Source: Astropecten irregularis (lineage: Eukaryota; Echinodermata; Asteroidea; Paxillosida; Astropectinidae). From it: 64,000 nucleotides of DNA. Below, piece after piece: positions 13,330-23,800 of this stretch. Under the pieces are notes generated by a model. That model ran no database searches and was not told the origin of the DNA. It was given only the letters and a program-made list of their open reading frames with translations. The position numbers were made by a program, and so were the translations under genes. Position 1 is the first letter of the stretch. Each line of letters starts with the position of its first letter. The stretch spans positions 9,306,745-9,370,744 of the forward strand of contig OZ020262.1 of the NCBI GenBank assembly GCA_963971285.1. The letters run 5' to 3'.

Positions 13330-13710
13330 CCGTAATTTTCAGAATATAGGCCGCGTGGATTATAAGCCGCAGCATGCCAAAATCAGGAAATTAATATTTT
13401 AAATTACTGTATTAGCCGCAATGGTTTATAAGCCGCACCTGCGCGGACAAGGCGTAGCATTTATCAGTTGCGCGGCAGCAACACAAAAGGAAAGGTTCGG
13501 CCCATGTTCTGCAGGGACAGCGAGAGGACAACTTTGATGGTTTTGACTTGCTTGGGTTCTTTTGTTGGTTAAACTAATCTATGAATACCCTAAAAGTTTG
13601 TTTTATTCTTCAGATGTTGGCATATTAGCCACCCGCAATATAAACCGCAGAGACATTTTTCAGGGTGAGAATCAACACATTAGCCGCGGGCTATGTTCCG
13701 AAAATTACGG
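13330..13710. mobile_element. TA-flanked MITE with GCCGCGG-rich ends
   Basis: Inverted ends CCGTAATTTTC-AGAATATAGGCCGCG and the matching GCGGGCTATGTTCCGAAAATTACGG are each flanked by TA (13328 and 13711). The interior has internal repeats of the TTATAAGCCGCA type. TA target use suggests a Tc1/mariner-type mobiliser. Confidence 0.85.
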
Positions 13711-13735
13711 TACACCATATCATAGTGAATTCAAG

Positions 13736-13867
13736 GCGTTGATTTCACGAAGCCTTACGATTGATCATAACACAAGTTATTAAGGATCATAACCCATCGT
13801 ATCCCACATAGGGCTGCAATCCATACGATTGATAGTAAGTTACGATGAGTTTGGTAAAATCGACTGC
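13736..13867. repeat. GATTTCACCAA-family element, copy 2
   Basis: GATTTCACGAAGCC at one end and GAGTTTGGTAAAATCGAC at the other; the interior has CCCATCGTATCCCACATAGGG and TGCAATCCAT. Inverted relative to copy 1. Confidence 0.65.
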
Positions 13868-14141
13868 AGGGTTTGAGAATCGTGATTTTAGCATGACTGC
13901 CAATCTATTCGTAGTTCTCTACTTGTTAATCTCTTCTGTAAGGCTGATTGATATTATCAAGCTGTCATGATAAAGGATCAGAATGTTATTTGCAGAGGAA
14001 ATGAGTTCAGATACCAGCTGCGTATCGCTCGAAATAATCCTAATAAGACAATTTTTTTTCTCTTTTGTAATTTATCTATCTCGTACAGTGTATTTGTCTT
14101 ATCCTGTACCCAAATATCAGTGGCTTTTCATAATAACCAGG

Positions 14142-14403
14142 GGCCAATTTCATAGAGCTGCTTCAATTTAAGCACAAAAGTTGCTTAAACATGAAAAATC
14201 TTCCTTGATCAAACAGGATTACCAACCAAATTTTCATGTGATGTTTACTGCTTTTGACTTGTATTTGGCCATTGTTTGCAGAGCATAACATTCACAAGGA
14301 GTTGTGGCTGGCATACTGATTTTATTTGTAAAACCAAGGTTTTTGGTGCTTAAGCAAATTTTTGGTGCTTAAAGCCTTAAGCTAGCGCTATGAAATTGGT
14401 CCC
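14142..14403. repeat. Family B MITE
   Basis: GGGGCCAATTTCATAGAGCT at the left and GCTATGAAATTGGTCCC at the right, with the shared ATGAAAAATCTTCCTTGATC interior. It follows CCAG, as does the copy at 19577. Confidence 0.8.
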
Positions 14404-15719
14404 TGATAATTGGTGTCCAGTTTGTGTTTTGATTTGGTAACCGATTCCGATCCACATCCTGTGCATTGTTCCATTTCTTTGTAAATTCTTCTGTGTTTGA
14501 AATTATGTCGTTATTTTGAGTAAATGAAGCGTGACGGATTTTGCGCTCTGTGAATTGAAGTATACTGTGCATGTGATGGGGACCACTCAGCAAACCTGTA
14601 ACCCTCAGTAACCCTTGATATATGTAGTCCAAGCCCGACCATTACCAAAAAAGGAGACGTTTGGTCAGGTGAAAGTGGGTCCCGAAGAGACTCGCACCCT
14701 GAAGTTGTTTCTGCGTTGTTATAATCTACATGTATCATTAATAATGGGGGTACTATCACCCCACTCAAGGAAGTAGTCCTTATAATCAGGCTGTGTCTCT
14801 CTCTGATCTCTGTAGCCTTGGTCAGAGTGGTATGACCGGTGACCCATGGATGTTTTGTGTTCACTGCGCTTGCTTAATCCTGAATGATCCTGTATCCATG
14901 ATGTGATCGGGTTTATATCAACTGGATTGTCCAGACCAGCCAGAAACAAGTAAACAACAATAGTTCTCAGGCAGATTGTTGCTGAATGGGATTATTTTAA
15001 TAGCGGTGATCCACAAGGAAGTAGTGCTGTACAGGTGTTGTAACATGGTGTTATTTAACAGTGAGTATGCATATAATGTTAAGGTAGACAGGAAGAGGAT
15101 TGATGCATGAGGTTTACTTCGTCAGTTAGGAACCTGATATGCCGTTCAGAGACATCAAGTTATAACCAGGTCCTTTTGATTAAAATAAGTCATACATGTA
15201 TCAACGAGCCCATGTTTTTCTCCACGTTTTGCGGATTTATGCTCATGGACATTAGGAGGGTGTCTTGTCAACCTGTGGTGGATGTCGGACCTAAGCATGG
15301 TGTAATTCTGTGCAGAGACTGTGGAGGATCTGTCCAATATTTGCAACATGCACAGGAATTGTTCTAGATAGCAATACGTCAACCGCACCGAGTGTTTCTA
15401 GTGTGCAGTGCACACTGTGCACCAACCACACTGAGTGTTTTTTCTAGTAAAAGGGCATACATGTACATGTACATGTACAGTATACAACGTTGGCCTCTGC
15501 TTATTGACTTGAGTTGAAGAAAACTGGTACTGCTGAATAAATAATTGACAACGGAGGTAGGGAAAAAAATAGCCAGGAAGCGGTGAGTGGCACAACAGGA
15601 AGGTATGATGGACCCGAGTGACAAGGAGGCCGACTTGGAAGTTTCACAAATACGTATGTACATGTAGTACACTGTGTAATATTAATCAGGGCCCCCATTG
15701 ACTTTCACTGATGATCAAA

Positions 15720-15875
15720 CGGGGATGAGATTTCTCAGAATAAAAATCTGTTTTGGATTTCAGATTTTTTTTCCTCACAGGCTGTGTACTGAAGTATAGG
15801 AGATTTTCAGATTTCAGACTATGTTCCCTGTTAGCTGTTTTCAGACTTTTTTTTTCTTTGGTCAATCTCATCCCT
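15720..15875. mobile_element. Family D hAT-like MITE
   Basis: Ends CGGGGATGAGATTTCTCAG and CAATCTCATCCCTG. It is flanked by GATCAAAC and GATCATAC, an 8-bp target duplication with one mismatch. The interior repeats GATTTCAGA and CAGGCTGTGTAC. Other copies: about 21834-22005 and 32195-32368. Confidence 0.85.
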
Positions 15876-16614
15876 GGATCATACATATTTCCTCTGTATA
15901 TACTGTATGCACCTTCATCGTCCAAAAAAATTAACTTCAGACTATTTAAGAAAATTTGTATGAACTTTCCTTTCATAATGCATTATTTACGAGGGGAGAA
16001 ATCTGTTGCAGTACTAAGAGAGTGTCAAGTAAAGAATGAGTTTGCATAAATTGTACAATTGCATGTTACATGCATGCATGCCTACATGCTTAATCTTATG
16101 ACCCACATGAGTGTTTACAAAAATTGTTGAACTTTTAACCCCCCAATTTTTATTTTTTTATTTCCTGGACTATATCATTACTCTTGAGATTCATGATTGA
16201 TAAAAAAAGTTGATATGGGAAGGGATTTATGGGCAATACAATATGAGTATGAATTTTCTCATCATGTACGTTGCTTTATTGTGAAAATATTTGCTCTCTG
16301 TTGAGTAAACAAGTTGTTGGAGCATATGATCTAATCTTTAACTGTGGGAGTGACAGAGCAGAAACATGCAGGTGTTTGTTCACGGTAGACTTCATTCCTG
16401 ATTACCCGAACGAAACGCGGGAGGGTCTTATTCTTCGGTCGATTGTACCGTTCATACCTCCATGATGGTACATGTTGATGATTTGAAACAATTTATGGTG
16501 GACTTTAAGTGGTGCTGGTAAAAGTCTACTTATCAGAGAGATGCTGTTGTTTTGTACCCTAATTAAAAGTTTAGAGGTCAGCACTTGGCAAGATATTATA
16601 GCAAGATAATCTTA

Positions 16615-16827
16615 GGGCCTTTTCGAAACAGAGGCTCAGGCTCTGGCTCCGACATACTGAAAATATAGGTTGTGGTTTTTCATTGAAGCTGAAGCTCTGT
16701 TTTTCCTTTTCGAACCAGAGAATCAACTTCCGAACCACAGCCAGAAGCCTCCGTTATTTTAGAATGGGCTCAGGAAATGGAGCCAGAGCTACATGTAGAA
16801 CCGGAGCCTCCGCTCCGAAAAGGCCCT
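16615..16827. repeat. Family A MITE (GGCTCC-rich ends)
   Basis: Inverted ends GGGCCTTTTCGAAACAGAGG and CCGCTCCGAAAAGGCCC. The conserved core has TGAAGCTGAAGCTCTGTTTT and GAATCAACTTCCGAACC. Further copies: 18806-18984, 29053-29324, 30946-31164, 37807-38033, 40380-40665, 42625-42715 (partial), 45441-45730, 58270-58483, 61468-61725. Confidence 0.9.
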
Positions 16828-17885
16828 TTATAATTATAGTGAAAGACAGGTGGCTTTTGAGAGAGAGACCAGAATACCAGGACTCTAGGCCTTATTCATG
16901 GCGCATCCATTTTGTCACCTTCCTTGTATACCATTCAGTAAAGATAACACCAATTCTAAAATGAAAATGGGTACCAGACTATATTGAATCCAAGCCTCGG
17001 TTTGATTGCACTGCTTTGAATGCAGGATGGATGCACCATGAATAAGGCAACATTCATGGAACATTTGTCAGGTCACAGAGCCACTGGGCCTTTGTTGTGC
17101 TCAAATGAACACCAAACCCTAGACTGGTCAACATGTCCCATAGGTTATCTTACAAGGAAGTTAAGGATCTCCTCAGCATTTCCTGCTTTAGTGTATGTGG
17201 GCCAAGGTCAAAGGTCACATACATGGGTACATGTTTAGTTTCATTACTGCTCCCGATACTAAGAAATATCCAGATCGGTTTCATCGGTTCATGGTGTTTA
17301 CTGTGTAGTGAGTGATTGAGACAAGGCACTTATGGTATGGTATGCAATGACATCATTGTCATTGCCTATACACATTATGAATATGAACCCCCCATGGCCC
17401 ACACCTGGCCATGCTGTGATGCTGCTATGCCAACTCAGCACACACCTTATCCGGGCACATGAACGATGCCTAGTCTTGATTCAAGGCGTCTGGATGGCAT
17501 CGGGCCCACAGCATGTTTCACCTCATGGAGGAAGGAAGGCAGCCTTTCTCTACAATCCAAGTGAGAAGAATCATGATGACAACTGTGCATGCATGCCATA
17601 CATGTAGTTAGTCATACAATAATATGAACATGGACACATGGTTGTTCATTTACATTTCCTTTACTTTATTATTTCCCTTTAACTTTCACTGACAAAGCAC
17701 CCTTTTGTAATACATGTAGATTATATGTACATCGGCAGACCATTTTCAACAAAAGATCTTTGTTTGATGATTACGTATTTCAAAATTTTGATTGTTCTTT
17801 GTCCTGCCTACCAATTGTCTCCAATACATTGTTGCTAACTGTTCATCAACCCAAATATTAGACCTGAAATGTTATAATGTTCAGA

Positions 17886-18345
17886 GTTAGGAGGGCCAGA
17901 CATTTGGATCCTCGCAATATATTTCTCAAAGGCTGCTTAGAGTTAGGAGGGTCTGACGTTTCGATCCTAGGAGGATCTTTCTCCAAGGCTGCTCAGAGTT
18001 TGGAGGGCATGACGTTTCAATCCTAGCAGGATCTTTCTCAAAGGCTGCTTAGAGTTTAGGAGGGCCTGATGTTTCGATTCTTGCAAGGTCTTTCTCCAAG
18101 GCTGCTTAGAGTTAGGAGGGCATGACGTTTCAATCCTAGCAGGATCTTTCTCCAAGGCTGCTTAGAGTTAGGAGGGCATGACGTTTCAATCCTAGCAGGA
18201 TCTTTCTCCAAGGCTGCTTAGAGTTAAGGAGGGCCTGATGTTTCGATTCTTGCAAGGTCTTTCTCCAAGGCTGCTTAGAGTTAGGAGGGCCTGACGTTTC
18301 GATCCTAGCAAGATCTTCTTAAAGGCTGCTTTCAGTTAATGGGAG
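17886..18345. repeat. 56-bp tandem array
   Basis: About eight units, each containing GAGTTAGGAGGGC, TGACGTTTCGATCCTAGCAG and GATCTTTCTCCAAGGCTGCT. The array ends at about 18345-18420 in a partly inverted unit (AGAAAGATCC ... CAGGCCCTCC). Related fragments occur at 6950-7040 and around 56085-56440. Confidence 0.92.
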
Positions 18346-19576
18346 GGCTTGACGTTTAAGAGAAGAGCCTTAGAGAAAGATCCTTCTATGTTCATGTAGG
18401 ATCTAACTGTCAGGCCCTCCTAGCAACAGTCTTCAGGTAAAAATGTGAAGAACCTGTATGCATACATGTACATGTAATACACTAAAGCCATCATGTACGT
18501 GATTATCATACCATCTACTGTACATGTGCATCTAGGCGTACTCCAGGAGACTTTGGACTGCCACATAATAATGCAATATGTACAGATGTACCGTCCTCTG
18601 TATCTCAAGTGGTTTTAAATTGCGTGGGTTGATGATGTGCACGCGTGGCATGCTGTGGAAATCATCCATATGCATGCATTTTGGTACTGCTAGATTATGT
18701 GCAACAAATAACATATTTACATGTGTGTAAGTGATGTACATGTACATATATATTGTATGCCACATCTAGTGCCAAGATGGCGTTAAGATGCCGTTAACTG
18801 TTGGCCATAGGGGCATTTACGAAAATGCTGAAAATATAGGTTGTTGTTTTTCACTGAAGCTGAAGCTCTGTTTTCCTGTTCAAACCAGAGAATCTACTTC
18901 AGAACTGCAGCCAAAAGCCTCTATTTTGATACCCGTTATTTCAGAATGGATTCAAGAAATGGAGCCTGAGCCTGAGCCGGTATTTATTGATTCAGGTGAA
19001 TTGTGCTATTGAATGGGATTTCACTGTGACACAGTACATGTAGTAGAGGCAATTAAGTTTTATATCATTCAGTTTGGAACTATCCCGGCGTCAGCGGTAC
19101 TTACATCAAGTTCAAAGTACATCCTTTTGGATGATGGATTGCAAAAAATTTTTGGGGAAGTTTTAGTGTGAAGATATGACGGCAAATACCGGTATCACGT
19201 CACGTCAGACCCTGATAATAACTAACTGTATGGGCACTGGGTAGTGCCAGTCATGTTACTACTTGTAGCTGATTTCTTGGAAAGGAAGTACGGGAATTCC
19301 CACATTTATTTGATCTTTGGTAGATTTGTCACACAAATATCCGGTGATGAAAAGTCATGATCAATTCAGGCCGACACTCAATACATTTTTGGTTTTTGCT
19401 TTGTTAGGACACTGATCAGCGGTGAAGAAGCATTTATAGGTAAAGTACATAGCGTGGGCTTTCATGAGTACATGTATCCGTAGGATATGCTTACATTACT
19501 GAGAGGTGTGTTTGCAATTGAGATATTTTGGCAGTAACATCGAAGGCAAGCGTGATTTGATTCAGATGTATAGGAA

Positions 19577-19816
19577 CCAGGGGCCAATTTCATAGCCATG
19601 CTTAGCACAAAAATTTGCTGACCATGACATTTCTGTCATGTCAAAGGACTCACAACCAAATTTCCATGTGTTGTGTATCACTTGTGATTGTTCTTTGGCT
19701 GTCGTTCGCTGACCATGAATATTAAATGGATTTTTTTTTATGGTGGTTTGTTTGATTGAGGAAGACATTTTGTTCTAAGCAATTTTTTGTGCTTAACAGC
19801 TCCATGAAATTGGTCC
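19577..19816. repeat. Family B MITE just upstream of the NCK exon
   Basis: Inverted ends GGGCCAATTTCATAGCCATG and AGCTCCATGAAATTGGTCC. Its right end is about 65 bp upstream of the NCK acceptor at 19881. Confidence 0.8.
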
Positions 19817-19881
19817 TAGGTACTTAGCTGATTGATGTTTATATTCTGACTCTGTTCTGCTTTTTTCTTTCTTCCATGCAG

Positions 19882-20840
19882 TCATGAGTGATGAGGAGAT
19901 TGTGTTCGTCATAGCCAAGTGGGACTACACGGCTAATCAAACTGAGGAACTCAACATCCGTAAAAATGAGCGGCTCACCCTTATCGACGACAGCAAATCC
20001 TGGTGGAAGGTGCGCAAAGCATCCGGCGATTCGGGCTATGTTCCCTCGAACTTTGTCAAGAAGGAAAAAAAGAGTTTTATGAACAAACTGCGCGATAAGA
20101 TCGTGCAGTCGCGTGACCCAAGGCAGCCGGGCATGGCCCCACTGCCTCACAGCACAGGTCACAGTCAACGGGATACCGCGGAGTCGGCAGATTTCGATCA
20201 ACTCTGCATTCCAGCAACAGTATTATATAACTACGTGGCGCAACGACCGGACGAGCTCTCACTCACAAAAGCGGAGAAACTGACTGTTTTGGAAAAATCC
20301 GGTGATGGTTGGTGGCGCGGTGAATGCGGCGGTGAATCCGGTTGGTTCCCATCAAACTATGTCATTGAAGAAGCGGACAGCTTACCGGCCAGCCAGAAGT
20401 CGAGCGTGAGCTCCAAGGGCGACGAGAACCTTCTCGGCGATGATTACATTCATACCGTCGTAGCGTTGTACAAATTCCAGGGACGCAACGACGAAGAACT
20501 CAACTTTGAGCAAGGGGAACGTTTGGATATATTGCAGAGACCCGAGGACGACCCTGAATGGTGGAAGGCTCGTAACACGAAAGGAGAAATTGGACTCGTT
20601 CCCAAAAACTATGTACAGGTGGAGAACTCTACCTCGCCAGCCCCAGCCCCAGCCACAGCCCCAGCCCCAGCCGCTGCCAATCCTGTCATCTCCAATGATA
20701 TGGGCGTGGCTGAGAACGGGAACTCATTGAGACACAAAATCTGGTTCTCTGGAACATTGAAAAGGGATGAGAGTGAAAGAACTTTGATGGAGTTGAATTG
20801 TGAAGATGGAACCTTCCTGATAAGAGAAAGTGAAACTGCG
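19882..20840 (+). CDS. NCK: NCK exon carrying three SH3 domains and the SH2 N-terminal half
   Basis: The acceptor is a pyrimidine-rich tract ending TGCAG at 19881, and the donor is GTAAGT at 20841. The exon begins with TC before the ATG at 19884, so an upstream coding exon ending in one spare base could splice in frame. The proline/alanine linker is encoded by imperfect CCAGCC repeats around 20637-20675, which makes it prone to length change. Codon use is clearly more GC-rich than the flanking introns. Confidence 0.93.
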
Positions 20841-23800
20841 GTAAGTACAAGTACAAGTCCATGTATTAAGGAAAGGTTTGCGAAGACACCATGTATAATC
20901 TCTTTTATGGATGTGTGGTTCTGAAAAGAATCGGTGAGAAGTTGAATCTCGGCGTTCCGGCCAGTGTAATCTGGCCGTCCTCAGGAGAGTGTGTGCAGTG
21001 AAGCTAGAAGTCAGTGTGTTATAAATGATACTGGATGCGAAGTCCATGTATGACTCACAACGAAGGTCAACTCTTGAGAACTTCCAACTACAAAGGTTGT
21101 CCAGTCTGGGATTTTGTTCTTAGTATGTTGGTTCATAAAGAGATGGGTTAGATTTAGATGGTTTTAGGACTATTTTAAGCCATAGTATCTTCGGAATTTC
21201 GAATTGAACGATGTTTGAACTATCTTCAATCTTGTTTATTAACAGCATCTATAGCTGTACATAATTATGTGCATTACATGTACATGTACACTACAAATCT
21301 CAACATGATTGAACACAAATTGTACACATGTACATATTGTTATAAATACACTGTGTACAATGTTATGTTCATGTTGAGACTAGTCTAATGTGTAAAGTAA
21401 CCTACACCATGCCTGGACAGACCAGTTTAGGACATGACTTCATGTAAACATACATTGCATGCACATGTATGACTAGCTAGATAGCGATATCCTTGCTGTG
21501 TCATACACACACACACACACAGCACTGACATTATAACACTATCTAGGGAATATTGTGTGCGTTCTGAATTATTCACGGCTGTATAGACAGTGCGTGTGTG
21601 CCGGGAAACCCATTTCTAACAAGTAATATCTGTCCATGTAATAACGTTCAATTGATTATTAATATTGTTCCAGTGTCCATAATTATGTTCCCTTGAACTT
21701 TGTCAAATAGGGGAAAAAAAGAAGAGTTTTATGAATACGCAGTAATATTCTGCAGTCGCGTGACCCAAGCCAGCTGAACAGCATGGCATGGCCCCCATTG
21801 CCGCATACACGTACAGTGTACTACAGGGCAGGGATGAGATTTCTCAGGTTAAAGTCTGATTTCAGACTTTTGTGTTTTGGATTTCAGACTTTTTTCCTCA
21901 CAGGCTGTGTACAAAAGTATAGGAGATTTTCAGATTTCAGACTTTTTATGCTCCCTGTCAGCTGTTTTCAGACATTTTTATCATTGGTCAATCTCATCCC
22001 TGACGGGCCAATTTCGTGGAGCTGTTAAGCACAATAAATACTGCTTAGCACAAAATGTCTTGCTCAATAAAACAAACCACTATAAAAAAAAATTCCATTT
22101 GATATTTTCATGGTCAGTGAACAACAGCCAAAGAACAATCACAAGTGATACACAAACACATGGAAATTTGGTTGTTAATCCTGTTTTTTAATTCAGACAA
22201 AAATTTCAAGTAGGGCTGTGAAATTGGCCCCAGGTTACAATCAACAGGATACCATAGCATTGCCTGCATACATGTATGGGCTTTTTTTAGAAAAATATCC
22301 CCACTAATTTATTTATGCTGAGATGATTATTTGTGTGGGTTGAGACGTGTACATGTAGTTCAAGCCATTTTGTTCATTTACAGACGTTACACGTACCAGT
22401 ATTTCCTTCTATCGCGTTAAGATTATTGGCCAGAATTTGCTCAAGATGCTAGGCTTTGACAAATTCACTCTACCATCAACGCCGTACATGTATTATCCCG
22501 TGTTATTGCAAATAATTAATTTCCTCATGCTGTGCTAGGCAGGGCATATATACGATTGATTTCCGTTTAATTTGCAGAATAAATAAACCGATGAAGAATG
22601 CTGTCATATTGCCCAGAGTCCCACAGCATATTATAATGACACAATGGGATTTTGAACACATCCTGCCCCAACCTGGTAGATAAATAACCCGCATTAGTGC
22701 ATTGCATGGGCATTGTACATTAGGCTTGGGCGATTCCAGCATTTTCGGAATCGATTCCGATTCCAAGTTGGAATCGCGATTCCAGTCGGAATCGATTCCA
22801 TTTTACGCCGGCAAAAATAACATTGAAATAAAGGCAAACTCCGGGGGTGACGTACGCACGAACGAGTACAAGTTCGTAAGAATTCAGCAAGGCAACTAAA
22901 ACCCCTCGTTTTTCAGTATTGCCGGCAACTTCTAAATGCAAAAATTACCTCATCTTGTTTTTTTTATCAGTCATACCACGCGAAGTATAGTACTAGTAGG
23001 GAATTAGTGGTCATACATCGCGAGTCGTTCAGCCGATAATTTTCTTGCCAATCTATAATTTCTGAGTAATTTTAGTTTGTGATAATCTTACAAAATCCAC
23101 ATTTTATTGGCAAGAATTTAATTTAGCCCTGAAACAACATGGCCCAAACATGGGAATAACATTTTCTTCGCCCGATGCCGCACCCAGAGGAATAATCAAT
23201 ATCCATTTATAAATTCATTACCGAACCAAACAGTTTCCGACGGCGCTGCGGGGACAACTTTCCTACCTTCCGTTTTGGTTTATTACTTCTCGAGTCAAAA
23301 CTATTCCATTGAAATAAGATTACGAAGGTGAAGTCGAGTAGGGCCTATCTACTTTTTCATCGGCAAAAATGGATCGCAGAATCGTCGACATTTTAAGCAA
23401 GAAAGTCTACGTCTTTTCTCCACATTTTCGTCACTGGCCTCGAAAGATGTTTACGTTGCGTTCCTTGGTTGGTGCCCGCGGGACGCTACACCATAATTTG
23501 GCAACCCATCAATGGAACCAGCGCGCTGGTTTTCAGGCAACCACGTGCAAGCTTGTCAGTGAATACACCGATCCAGTAGGCATGGCAACTGCCGGACAAC
23601 AACACACGCACCCAATGTATCATGATTTCCCACCACTGAAAGCACCTCTAAGGCAAAAAAAAAAAACACTGTGCATTTCCGCTCAGCCAGGGCATCGCCA
23701 GTCAGAAATATAATGAAATTACAAACACCATTTGACCATGGTTAAGAATAAAACTCGGGTTTGTAAAAGAATTGTCTTCCAAAACATAAGTAAAATCAAC

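Larger units (their letters stand above)
6226..19881 (+). other. Possible NCK 5' intron or upstream intergenic region, no gene seen
   Basis: No recognisable coding exon was found apart from the candidate at 6186. The stretch holds palindromic elements (6950-7040, 8244-8384, 9360-9557), a tRNA-like segment at 8753, an inverted pair at 10738-11028, MITEs at 12371, 13330, 14142, 15720, 16615, 18806 and 19577, and a 56-bp tandem array at 17886. Short ORFs here lie in or near repeats and show no protein family. Confidence 0.6.
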
